This document shows positions 22,690 to 33,539 of a DNA stretch of 64,000 bases, piece after piece; positions within the stretch are counted from its first letter, which is position 1; each line of letters begins with the position of its first letter. The stretch comes from Sabellastarte sp. h YS-2021. Its lineage: Eukaryota > Annelida > Polychaeta > Sabellida > Sabellidae. Under the pieces are notes generated by a model. It saw nothing but the letters and a program-made list of their open reading frames with translations, did not search any database and was not told where the DNA came from. The position numbers and the translations under genes were made by a program. The stretch spans positions 5,013,454 through 5,077,453 of the forward strand of contig OZ024938.1 of NCBI GenBank assembly GCA_964017235.1, written 5' to 3'.

Positions 22690-23907
22690 GCTCCCACCCC
22701 ATTTTTTGGCTGTCTTTTTGACGCATTACACTCTTTTTGGGGATGCCCTGAAATTTTTCCATGAGTGAGACAAAAAGAACAAATATGCTTTTGCATCTTT
22801 CCTGCAAATTCATGGTCTTTTGTGAATTGACATTGCCCTACTTGACATAACTTGCAAAACTATGGTGTTTTGGGGTCTGAATCCTTTTTAGCCCAATTTT
22901 GCCTGCCAAAGTGAGTGTGTGTTTGCACATGGGCACGCCGGATCCAGCCAATCCGATTTGTGTCGGACCAAGATACTGTGCCCCTCTCCATTTCGCAGAG
23001 GAGCACAGCATGAGCAGCTTTGGCACTACTCCAGGTAAAATCAGTGGCATCCTCCATGAGATCATGGAGGTACCACATCATGTGCTCCCTTGTCTCAATA
23101 TTTGTCTCATCAATAATATTTCTGGTAAAGCCCTGTATGAACTGAGTGAGGGAGAGCTGGTCATATGTGACCCTTTGTCTCGTATTCCCCCTAATACATT
23201 ATCATGGAGGCATGCAACTTTTTTGGAGACCAAACTCCTCCCCCACATTTTGATTTTAATTTGTTATCTTTACCTTCAACCTGTGAGCAACTTTCAATCT
23301 CAGCTAATCTTTTATCAACTGCCTTTTGGATATCACGAGACGACCTTAGCACAGATAATGATGGTAAACTCTTGTGATCTGATGACGATTCAGACACTAC
23401 ATGTTTGACTTTACTTTTGTTACATTTTTTTACTTTTTTACTACTTTTAACCAGACACTGAGGAGTACTTAACTTGGTACTGTCATTGTTTCCAGTTCTA
23501 TCATGGCTGTGATCCCCCAATCTGTCTTCCACTGCATCGAGTCTTGAGTTCACTCGCTGGAGCTGTTGGAGAATGAGAGCTTGTAAGCCACCAGATGAGT
23601 GCTCTTCTTCCGAGGATGTTTCTGCACCTTCATCACTGGGCCTAGAATGACCAGAGGCTACTGCCTTTTCGACAGAGCAGTTCTTCTGCTTTTTTACCTT
23701 CTTTGCACTCATATTAACGTGATAAGCCCCCACCCCGAGTCCGGAACATCAGTATCACTGGTACTTGACATCAGCTGGGCACCACTCGTACTTGGTAGGT
23801 CCATATCTGTTTTTTTACTTAATTGACATTTTTTTTCCTGTGGGAGGTATGTGTTTCCCATGACATGTAGAACAGTAATTTTTGTTTTTAGGCTTTGGCT
23901 TAGTCAT
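22690..23907 (-). pseudogene. DIRS B gag-like ORF1, frameshifted
   Basis: The ATG at 23907 starts MTKPKPKNKNYCSTCHGKH, which contains a C-x2-C-x3-H-x7-C motif like that of element A. A frameshift near a G-rich run at about 23730 leads into the frame 23733-23191. That frame holds a Lys-rich stretch, a coiled coil (LQQLQRVNSRLDAVEDRL) and LPSLSVLRSSRDIQKAVDKR. A further shift gives AKAAHAVLLCEMERGTVSW and RIGWIRRAH, and the end has the second finger (LCQVGQCQF, HICSFCLTHG, GHPQKEC). The order matches element C. It would be the RNA-packaging protein. Confidence 0.78.
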
Positions 23908-24518
23908 ATCTTTTTATCTGGAAATGCACTACACAGATGGGTATCCACCCTATTCTTTGACAACTTCAGCTCGTAATAGCAAGCATAAAAAATTTGGATA
24001 ACAAGAGAGGAAGAAAATAGGTTAGACCGTCCCTTTCAAACCGGCTTATACAAGCCAAAACAAGCATGAGGTTGTCAAAGAATAAATCCAATCAGCGTCA
24101 AATACAGCGTCATCTGATCATAAAGTTCAGCACATAGCAAACGCAGAGTTCCAGAGGTGACTGTTGCAAATATATATACTTCTAAAACACTAAATGGCCG
24201 TCAATCAATTAAAAAGACTAAAATGCACATAAAAAACATATAAATCTGTGGTTCCACAGCAAAATTCTTCATTCCATTCCATTCAAAAATTTCACTACTG
24301 TTTCCATCAAGTTCAATTTCAAAAGTGGCAGTTTCCCACCACTTTAAGCCCTAATTCAATGGCTGGTGACTGACCATTGGGTGAAATGGCATTCGCCATG
24401 GATACAGCCAATAAGGTCAGGGGGCATCACATAAGCTCCAGTTACACTGCTCCGAATCTCCTCCCTGGGGTGGGACTAACAGATGTGATGCCTTGACACC
24501 ACTAATGACAAAGATATG
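23908..24518 (-). other. DIRS B 5' untranslated/terminal region
   Basis: No coding sequence is seen upstream of the gag ATG. The inverted stem GGCATCACAT / ATGTGATGCC lies at 24423-24492. The proposed left end, GTGGTGTCAAGG on the minus strand, is near 24505-24516. Confidence 0.4.
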
Positions 24519-24527
24519 TATTTTCTA

Positions 24528-24610
24528 TTTCCATACATGCAGCATCAGGTATCCGGTATCCAGATACAGCATCCGGGTCCGGTATCTGGGATCCAGTTGG
24601 TGTGTTTCCA
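24528..24610. repeat. GGTATCC-rich repeat related to the MITE at 26 kb
   Basis: The block from 24529 shares TTCCATACAYRCAGCATCAG and the following GTATCC with 26224-26250. It then repeats GGTATCC/GGATCC-type heptamers several times. It looks like one end of another copy of the element at 25969-26266. A short CA run lies at 24719-24742. Confidence 0.4.
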
Positions 24611-25470
24611 TATGTACTGATATAAATTGCTACTAAGCTGAATATTTGAGATTTTCAACCGAATTCCAAAGTGGGAGGGCACCAATATAAGATGTTAATA
24701 TTTTAAATACTTTATCCACACACACACACACCCACACACACAAAAAGAAAGACAAATATTATTATTACACAGGAATTTGATTTCAAACTTTGGCCTTATA
24801 TATACAACTTACATGTAATTTACTTACAACAAGCATACACAATTCCTCAGATACCTTAAGTATATACCCAGCTTAACTTAATCAAAGAAAAAGCAGTACA
24901 ACCTACAACAAAGTCCCTTTATCATTATTTATGTATAAATATTTTTAACTTCAATATTTATTTACACACTGATGTGTAATCTATATATTTTAATTGCCAA
25001 ATATTCATTAATTTTATAACTTATTTTCAGGTGAAGCAAAAACTTTTTTCATAATTCTTTGGCCATCACTACCCCAGTTAATTCTTATAAAATGCATTAT
25101 GAACTACAATAATTTCCTTTCACAATGGTATAAAGAAAAATAATATAATTCATGAACAACAATTTTCAGTTCAATCCCAACAAGATGGAGGGTCTGAACA
25201 AGTGCCCATTTCAGTTAATTGAAGGAGAAATTTACAAACATGTATAAATGCAATAATTACAGTACATATTACTTTATATCTGAAGATGAACAGTGCATTC
25301 ATTAGTTTTATTGCCTCAAAAGACATGAACAAATGAGGAAGAAATCACAAAACATTGAGTTTCATTTTTGCAAATTAATACTGTACACTCAATTTTTCAG
25401 TAGTTTGTGTTTAAATATTGAATTATTGTCATCAAATATGATTTGTGTTATTATAAACTTTAAAATGGTA

Positions 25471-25684
25471 CTACTCAGCAAGTGAATTTCGTCACCCAGT
25501 GAATTTCGTCACCTACCTTTCATGACAAAATGAAATCATGTTTACACTTGATTCCCATCGCTGAATTGCATATTACTATTGCAAGTTGCAGTTACATGTA
25601 TTTAAACACAAGTATTGCTTGTTTTTGAAGGTTTAAATGACAGGTGACAAAATTCACTGGGTGATAAATTCACTGGCTGAGCAG
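25471..25684. mobile_element. MITE with TA flanks and doubled TIR motif
   Basis: Inverted repeats of about 45 bp face each other: left from 25471 (CTACTCAGCAAGTGAATTTC), right ending at 25684 (complement CTGCTCAGCCAGTGAATTT). TA dinucleotides flank it at 25469-25470 and 25685-25686, as expected for Tc1/mariner-type elements. Inside each arm the unit CAGTGAATTTCGTCACC is repeated twice. The core is about 120 bp without coding capacity. The short frame crossing the right arm (25637-25867) is not a gene. Confidence 0.75.
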
Positions 25685-25811
25685 TACATTATTTGTCAAA
25701 ATCAAGCGAGAAATGCCGATTTTATGTATTTTTACCCAAATTCTGATCTAATGTATATAACCGCATGTTGTTACATGGCCTACCTAGTACTATACAGTGA
25801 CGTCATTCTGA

Positions 25812-26565
25812 CGCAATTTATTGACTTTTGTATGCGGAATACGGCTACATTTCTATTCCAGGATTGAAAGGCTTACCGGATGCCGTATTCCGTGTCATAG
25901 CCGCGCCGCATGATGGATTCATAAAAACAACTCTTAATAATTTATACAGAAGTGAATATAGCCACTTACTGCATTACGCATGCAGGATACCGGATGCCGC
26001 ATAGAATAACTCAAGAACTTTTCAAATATAAGCGGTATAAACAACAAAATTGGCCAAAATAACCAACAGAATTGACTTAAACAAAGCTTGTTAAGATATA
26101 TGTTTTTATTTTGTTTAAATTTAATTATTTATACTATTAAAAGGTTCTAAAACCATTTATCTTCATGTCCCGTTTATCTTTGTGTCCACACGTGTACATT
26201 ATAATTGGTTGGTTTCAGGGTAATTTCCATACACACAGCATCAGGTATCCTGCATGCATGATACAGTAAAAGGCTAGTTTGAAATTTAATTTCAAAATAT
26301 AAATGGTTTTTCTACGGCCTTGCTACCATTTTGTGGTGTATGTGTTATGTTTATTCTGAAAATGTTTTTACATTATTTGCTAGATGTGGGATGTACTTTT
26401 GCTCAAGTTATGTCTACTTGAATTTACTTGGGCGATAATGGATAGCAAGGCCATATGTGTGCCTTATACGGTATGGTTATACCACTGAATACGGTGTCCT
26501 CTAAGCCTTTCAACCCTTGCATTGAATTGTGGCGGTATTCTGTATACAAAAATAAATAAATTGTG
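25812..26565. mobile_element. Fold-back element surrounding another MITE
   Basis: Two arms of about 97 bp, 25812-25908 and the complement of 26470-26565, are roughly 70% identical, with a nearly exact stretch GGTTGAAAGGCTTA / GGATTGAAAGGCTTA. The arms are 560 bp apart, and the interval contains the separate element at 25969-26266. Because of the arms, the frames on both sides encode a similar peptide (QFIDFCMRNTAT and QFIYFCIQNTAT). This looks like an old inverted-repeat transposon with a later insertion. Confidence 0.6.
25969..26266. mobile_element. MITE with TA flanks, nested in fold-back element
   Basis: The left end begins CTGCATTACGCATGCAGG and the right end complement begins CTGTATCATGCATGCAGG. 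Matching continues as ATACC then GATGC, for about 31 bp of imperfect TIR. TA lies on each side (25967-25968, 26267-26268). The 298-bp element has no coding capacity. Its right half shares a 20-bp exact match with 18481-18500 (inverted) and another block with 24529-24555. Confidence 0.65.
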
Positions 26566-26569
26566 AAAA

Positions 26570-27559
26570 AACTGGTTTTACACTTCCAATGAAATTAAAC
26601 TCCAAATCTAAATTTAAATCACTTCTTGTTATGTAAGATTCAAACCCCAAACTCAGCCTGTCAAAATACTTTGCATCAATGAGACCCAGACTTAGCCTTT
26701 TCAAAATACTTCCTATCACTTTTAGAGACTGATTTGAAAATCAAATCTCCATAAGACTTAATCATAGTGGTTAAGATGCCTGTGCCTACCGCTGACTGAC
26801 ATCAGCTTCACAACTGATCAACTGCATTATGACCTGACTGCTTTCAAACCATACATCTGGTTAAAGTTGTCTAATTCATTTAGCTAGGACCTGATAATTA
26901 ACAGCAACATTAGGAATGAAATAGGCTATACATTAAACTAAATACCTATAAAACCTATTAAAAAAACCTGAAATCCTACTTTTCTCAGATTCAAAATTAC
27001 TGTTTAAATCACATCATGGTAACACAAAGAAATGTTGACTCAAATGGTTGGTGCTAAATCTCAGTTTCAAGAGGCAATGTCAAACATGTTTTGCCTGTCG
27101 TATGTTGCACTATTAGTTACTTATGGCATACCATATGAAATGGCTAACCTTATATTTGTAGTTTACTTGCACAAGATGGGTAGCCTATTCTGGGAGAGGA
27201 ACTACAAGGAAAATATTTATGAATATATGAATAGTAGGTATGTGTCACAGGATCTCAATTCAGGTTAGGTAAAAGACAAGGCAGTGAGTATATTTTTATT
27301 TTTATTCAAGGCATAGGTATAGTAATATGGAAATACTGATTCACACTATCAATTGAAATCATACACATACACAAGGATTCATACACATACACATTACCGC
27401 TTTCACACAATCCTGTAATTACATGAATAAACAATAATTAAATTTATATAGACATATAACATGTGATATAATATTTGGTCATATATTTGTAGTAGTATTC
27501 ATTCAAGTATAGCTCCTGTTACCATGAATTTGATATTATTATGATTACAGTATCAACTC
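26570..27559. other. Non-coding stretch
   Basis: Short open frames only; none has a recognisable motif. I see no repeats of note. Confidence 0.5.
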
Positions 27560-29030
27560 GAATTCTAATTCTAATAGCACTTTTATAGCGCTTAATCTCT
27601 GTCAAAAGACAGATTCTAAGGCACATCACACAAAAACATTGTTCAATATTCAAAAACCAGAGACATTGCAGGGGTCAGCACCAGGGAGAAAGCAGAAGGA
27701 GATTGGAAATTTAGGGTGGGTATGCTTTTCCAAAGAGGTATGATTTCAACTTTGACCTGAAAAAGGCAAGTGAGTTTGCAGAGCGGACCTCATCAGGAAG
27801 GTCATTCCAAATCATAGGTGTGTCATACGCAAAACTGAGTCCAAAATGTTTTCGAGACTTGAAAACTGAAGCAAAGTGGGGAACCTCAAGAAATTGACTT
27901 TGACGTGTGTTATATGCACTATGTCTGGGAATCAGGAAGGGTTCAAAGTATTTGGGGTTACCACTGTGTAGGAACTTATATACCAGCATGGCAGTCTTAA
28001 AGATAGAACGGTACTTAATCGGCAACCAATGTAGTGCTTTTCTAACTGGAGTGATATGTGAGTACTTGGTGGTGTTGGTAACAATTCTGGCAAGGCTATT
28101 CTGAACACATTGAGCTTATTTGTAGAGAGCCATCTCTTTATGTCTTCAAGGCAGTGTGACAGCTTATCAAGGGCTGAGGCAACATTTTTATGTGTGAGAT
28201 GTACATACAATTGTGTGTCATCAGCGTGGAACTGGAAACTAATACCAGGATGATTCTGTATGACTTTGCTCAGTGGAGTAGTATAGAGTGAAAAAAGGAT
28301 TGGCCCCAGGACAGAGCCTTGAGGCACACCATACAACAACTTTTTGGCATAACATAAAATTGACCCAATCTTAATGCACTGAGCACAGTCTGAGAGATAA
28401 GACTTAAACCAATCGAGGACAACCCCGCTCACACCAAACCAGGAGCTAAGAGAATTAAGTAGCGTATCATGACCAATAGTATCAAACGCTGCTGATTGAT
28501 CCAAGAGAATGACAGCAGTAGCCTCACCTTGAGGAAAAGCCAAATGAACATCATTCCTAATTGAAAGCAATGCAGATTCAGTTGAGTGTCCCAGTTTATA
28601 GGCAGATTGCCTGACATTCTCTCGTCCGTTCAAACTGACATGGTCATTCAATTGAGGAGCAACAACACGTTCAACAAGTTTGGATATGAAGCCCAACCCA
28701 GAAACAGGGCTGTAGTTTTTTAAGTCATTGGGTGGTAGTGATGACTTTTTAATCAATGGGGTTACAATAGCCTTCTTGAACTCATCAGGTGCAACACCTT
28801 CCGACAATGAGCAGTTAACAAGCCTGTTGATAGAGGGCAGTAAAATATCGATACATTCCTTAGCAAGAAATGTGGACCTTGAATCTAACAAAGAAGATTT
28901 AGTGGGTGACTTCATGATAATTTTTCTAATTTCCTCTTGAGAAACTTGTGACTCATGACATATGTACACATATTCATATTTGTGGCAGGCACCACTGCCA
29001 CCAAAGTCAGGAAAGTCTGTTACTTTAAAG
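27560..29030 (-). pseudogene. L2/CR1-like LINE, 5'-truncated, internal deletion
   Basis: This is a non-LTR retrotransposon ORF2 lacking the endonuclease. From about 29020 the minus strand encodes RT blocks in order: KECIDILLPSINRLVNCSLS, FKKAIVTPLIKK, LDQSAAFDTIGHDTLL (motif A), YGVPQGSVLGPILFSLYTT (motif B) and FHADDTQLYVHL (catalytic ADD). After WLSTNKLN about 100 codons are missing, and the frame continues with NSLARIVTNTTKYSHITPV, ALHWLPIKYRSIFKTAML and TPMIWNDLPDEV. The 3' end has a TATAAAAGTGC block and a (TTAGAA)n-type tail at 27560. Related fragments lie at 13849-14125 and 63648-64000. Confidence 0.88.
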
Positions 29031-31677
29031 AATTAGTATATATATCACCATCAAACTTCAACCCCAAATAAGGTAAGCTTCAATAGTTGTCCCACTTTAG
29101 CCTTGAAAAAAATGATAGCAAGTGATAATTCCAACACACCATCAAGGGAGCACAGATTAGGTGTTTCATCAATACAGCTAGCAAATGATAATATTTCCAT
29201 CACACCATCAAGTCCAACAGTCATCAAATCAACATGAAATATTAATCAACAGCAACATGGATCCATCAGAATAAAGCCACCATCATACTTGTATAAACAA
29301 TCAGTAAGGGAAATATCATTCCTCACCAAGAAACCAGCTAAAATATAACAGCATTTATATAACAAATCTTCAAGATAGAATTATCTGTAATATATATATA
29401 TGTCTTCTATAATGAATAACACAAGGATTTAACTGTAATAATGTAATGTGTTTCATCCAAGATGAACTGTATTATTTTACTGTTTGTAAATTAACAAAAA
29501 AACATTAAATGATTTACCACAATGCTGGTTCACCATGTGTAATCCAAAGCTCAACCCTTCCTTCCACCACAAAGGACTATTTCACACTGAACTAACCCCT
29601 CACAAATACTGACCACTCTGAACTACAAAGCCTCACAAATACTGGCCACATTGTCTATCCACATAAAGTACTTGTTCATCTATGCATGAAATGCAGAAGT
29701 TTAAACCACAATGACCTTATGCAAAACAGTTAAGGAACAGAGCTCCAAAATCATAATGTCCTTAGTACAAACTACAATAAAATAATATTGCACTATCACA
29801 AACAAGAATAATTTTAAATTAACTTTGTAACAGTATGAATTCACATGACCAGAAACATTTTCTCCAAAAGGGTGTGCTTGTCTGGATGATAACGTAAAAA
29901 CCGCTTCACCTATTCACATGAAATTTTGCAAGTAGGTTCATTATATAAATGTCTGGAAATCATTAACCTTTGCATTTTATTGAATACAAATTACTTAACG
30001 ATTAACTAAATGACACACTTTTTTGGCACACACTTTTTTGGCACACAAAGACATGTATATCTCGCAAACGGTGCAAGCTAAAGCAATTTTGATTAAATTT
30101 TTGACCCACAGGGTATATGCAGAGTGTGCTGGTGACTTATCTAAGAAAATGTATTCCAGTGATTTTTATGCCCATCTTGAATTTCTACTTAAAATGCAAA
30201 TGAAAGAACAAACCAGGAAAAATACACATTCATGTATCCAACCTTGTCTTTTGGGACAAATAGAAACAAATATTAAAGACAGGAACATGGTCAGTTCTAC
30301 TCAATCATTAATACTCATTTGGACGCTTTGTTTTTCTCTGGCAAAGCAATATTCTAGTTTGATTTGTGTCGTCTGACAGAACCTTGTAAAAGCTGTCTTA
30401 TTTATGGCACTGTGGGCATGAACATCCAGAATGGCTCTTTGTTAAATGAGGCCTAATTTGTACACAGCAAACTTGTTGTGCGTATTTAAAGGGTCTTAGC
30501 ATGGATTTATTTTGATAACTTATGCACTCATCAAAGTGCAAGTTCTGATTTCATTTTACATTCACAATCTATTAACTTTTTGCGAAATCCTTTCTAAGAG
30601 CCTGTAAGACAATTAGTACTACAAGTTCGCATTCCAAATAAGCCCAGTCTGTGTATGTCAATTATTGAAAACAGTGCATGTATCTTGTGACATCAAGTAA
30701 TTGATATGGTATGCGGGAATGCAATAATGTGGGTGGTAACAATAAATGGAAGAAAATAACTTTCTTTATGGTTTCTTCAAATACGCTGTTTGGGCAATAT
30801 TCCAACACACAATAGTGTCTATGTCATTTCTTATTTGGCCATCTAGTTTTGCCTTAGTAAAAATACTCTCTGTTTTTCTAAACTTTGCTTTAAACATATC
30901 TTTGTAATTTCAGGAGAGCACTTTGCTTGTGAAGACTCAAAAGTAGAAGGTCATACCTCAAGAGAAATTGTTCCACATTCACATGTATGTTTGAAGTACC
31001 CTAATCATCATCCAGCACAACTTCCTCCTCCAGCAGTAGTAAACCACATGATAATGAAAGAATTACCAGTTACCACGTTTTATTTTTCACACAACTCATG
31101 TGTGACCAGTTTCCATCAACAGATGATTTACCAGCGTCAGTGTCAGAATTAGAGAGTTGAATGAGGCTCAACAGAGGCAATAAGAAACAAATGTGGATAG
31201 ATAAGGCAAAGCAGTTGATTGATCATTTTGAGCAAATCTTCTCCTGGGATAAGTCCAAGCGGACAGGAAATAGGGCAATACAGTTCTAATTTTTTAAGGA
31301 AATGGACTCCTTAATTGGAGGTCGTCATGAGGTAAATCCTGTCAAGTAGAGGATGGTTAGTCTTTTTGTAGTGTTTGTTTTCTTCTTGCTTTTCCTGGGT
31401 TGTCTACTTGACAATTGGTTGAATTCAAATAAAATATACAAGATGTAGTTTTCAACAAATAATTCTTTATTTCAACAAAGTTATTTTTCACAAAAAAGTT
31501 ACAAAGTGTTTTGATGGTGCCTCAGTTATAATCCTGTTCTGTTCACTACTCTGGTCAAAAGTCTCTCTGATGAAAAATCCTGCCTCTCTAGCTAAACTGG
31601 CCCTTTTTATAACAAACTGTGGAATGCAAGCCCTGAGTCACAAACATTTCTCTCTCTGGAATGCTACAGGAACTAAT
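29031..31677. other. Non-coding stretch with a possible exon remnant
   Basis: I see no supported gene. A 13-bp direct duplication (ACACTTTTTTGGC) lies at about 30015-30045. At about 31104-31290 a plus-strand frame with one stop encodes LPASVSELES and then WIDKAKQLIDHFEQIFSWDK, which looks protein-like but is not identified. Confidence 0.35.
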
Positions 31678-31996
31678 GGTCACATGTTCACATAATTCAG
31701 TAAGATGTCCAAATACAGAAGTCACATGATCAAGGATTTTAGTAATTTAGTAAATTCTTATATACATTTTGGTCATGTGACCAAAACATTGCCTAAAAAG
31801 GATCCATAAGGGGTCATGTGACCTGTCTTCATAAGAAATGCAGGTAACCATGTGACCAAGGAATAAGAACTGGTGGTGGTCATGTGACCTATTATCTAAG
31901 AGTTTTGCAGATAACAGTACCTAATATGGAGGGTCATGTGACTAGCAGGGAATTATGGGAAAGACTGGTTCTTAAGCTTGAGAATGTCATGTGACC
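31678..31996. promoter_or_regulatory. Cluster of eight CATGTG E-boxes
   Basis: Eight CACATG/CATGTG sites, most of them in the form GGTCATGTGACC, occur at about 31679, 31721, 31771, 31812, 31847, 31878, 31932 and 31986. Spacing is 31-54 bp and the sequence between sites is not obviously repeated. TCATGTGAC is the M-box form of E-box bound by MITF/TFE-type bHLH-zip factors in animals. It may be an enhancer-like array or a decayed short tandem repeat. Confidence 0.45.
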
Positions 31997-32696
31997 ACAT
32001 ATTTTGCCAAACTCATTTCTAAATATGGAAAGATGTTCCTGTGTCTGGATTCCTAAGCTATGAAGCCATGCTTCTCATTCCCTGTACTTGTATAACCTTC
32101 TAACTTATATAAAAATGACCAGAGTTCTTTTGATATTGTAACAAAATGTAAACTTTAATTACTGGAACTAAGAATAAGTAATTAAAATGCACCATATAAA
32201 ACACTGATTGTTATAACATATGAACCCTTGATTAATAACTACATTTGTATTCAACTGTTTACACAGAACAACTTGTCATAATATTTCTACTAAATATTGA
32301 CCCTGGATTATAGATGTACTGGCTTATTTCTTTTATTTCATTTAGAAATTAATTATTCTGATTGCTTATGTTAATAGAAGTGATTTAATTAACATCGGTC
32401 TATGACAAGTCTTATAAACACAGCATATTTAGGATGGCATGATATTTTACAACACTGAGTATGTGCTGTGAATGACAGCAAGCAAATGAACTTCATGCTA
32501 ACACTAACACACACTAAGCACAAACAGAAGAGAGATGTTTGTATAAATGGTAATGCATGCATCTTACCTAAACATATAAACTATTTTGACATCTACTGTA
32601 TATCATCAGTATACTTATGATGTTTGAAAGTATTTCAGATCTATATTTTACTGATTAATTTTACTAAGATCAATTAAACAATTAATAGTAATTAAA

Positions 32697-33044
32697 ATGA
32701 TTCTTCTTCTCCCTAATAATCCACCAGTCACCGGTACTGCAGCTGGCATGACAATACACAGGGCTGATGAGGTAATACATTCCATGCAGCGACAGCTGTC
32801 AGATGAAGATGGAACTGTTACCTTGGAATCAAAGGACACAACTGAGATAAAAAGGAGACATTCTAAATCTAATAAATCACATGCACTGCTGGAATTTTTG
32901 AAGGACTCAGAGAAGGAGCATACAGTAGATCGAAAAGAAATGATGGATAACTTCAAAAGTGTTACACACTCCTTGGAGTGTGTGGCTTCTGCAATGATGT
33001 CTTTAACAGACAACAACAGTACAAGTCAGAATAATCATAACTGA
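32697..33044 (+). CDS. Possible terminal exon, Myb/SANT-accessory-like
   Basis: This is a 115-codon open frame with a coding-like, charged composition. The first 17 codons may be intronic, because a pyrimidine-rich CTTCTTCTCCC tract leads to CTGCAG ending at 32744, a plausible splice acceptor. From there the frame reads through a Lys/Arg-rich patch (KRRHSKSNK) and an amphipathic, possibly coiled segment (LLEFLKDSEKEH to SLECVASAMM), then a Ser/Asn-rich end with TGA... TAA-type stop. This layout resembles the C-terminus of Myb/SANT-like proteins carried by Harbinger transposons, but that is only an impression. No partner exon is identified. Confidence 0.3.
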   Translation: MILLLPNNPPVTGTAAGMTIHRADEVIHSMQRQLSDEDGTVTLESKDTTEIKRRHSKSNKSHALLEFLKDSEKEHTVDRKEMMDNFKSVTHSLECVASAMMSLTDNNSTSQNNHN

Positions 33045-33539
33045 AGGACAATCCATGAGTCATACCTTCAATAACATTCCTAAAGCCATTTGTACCATTA
33101 AATGTGATTCTTCAGACTTCTTATATAAGCATATGCAATAATGTGTCAGACAGTATGTTCAATTGTGAACTCAGAAAGGTTTTATTGAGGTTGTATGATT
33201 TTTACTAAAACTTTACAAACACCTATTCATTTCTCCACAACCAAGCCATTTAATGATACCAGTATAAGATGGAAAATGTGGTAAATGTTTACATAGTAAA
33301 TTGAACTAATTACGTAAGATGTCCCCATTTTATGGATTACCTATGTAGTTAATCCCGGTGAAATTTAGGGAGATTGAGCCTAGATTTTCATTGGCAATAT
33401 GCCTATTTCCACTATGTACACATACAGTTTCACAACCACTCTAACAGACCTCATTGTGTCATCAGCATTTATGCTGCATGGCATATAAGGATTGCTTTGT
33501 CATCTCATTTTGTGGTGTTGTGCTTGTCATGTGTCGTCA

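Larger units (their letters stand above)
18247..24518 (-). mobile_element. DIRS-type retrotransposon B
   Basis: On the minus strand the order is gag (23907-22690), spacer (22641-21559), RT and RNase H (21480-20173), and tyrosine recombinase (20060-19100), then a 3' region with two AATAAA signals (complement of 18316-18321 and 18340-18345). Candidate ends are the inverted pair TGGTGTCAA near 24507-24515 and near 18251-18259. Next to the 5' end a stem, GGCATCACAT / ATGTGATGCC (complement of 24482-24492 and 24423-24433), may be part of the terminal structure. At about 6.3 kb the size fits DIRS elements. Frameshifts, stops and a small RT deletion make it inactive. Confidence 0.8.

Noticed and set aside
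25637-26719. Two related small proteins sharing QFI-FC--NTAT
   Set aside because: The similarity is explained by the DNA inverted repeat 25812-25908 / 26470-26565.
30023-30376. 117-codon plus-strand frame
   Set aside because: Begins in a short T-rich duplication and has no recognisable domain or supporting signals.
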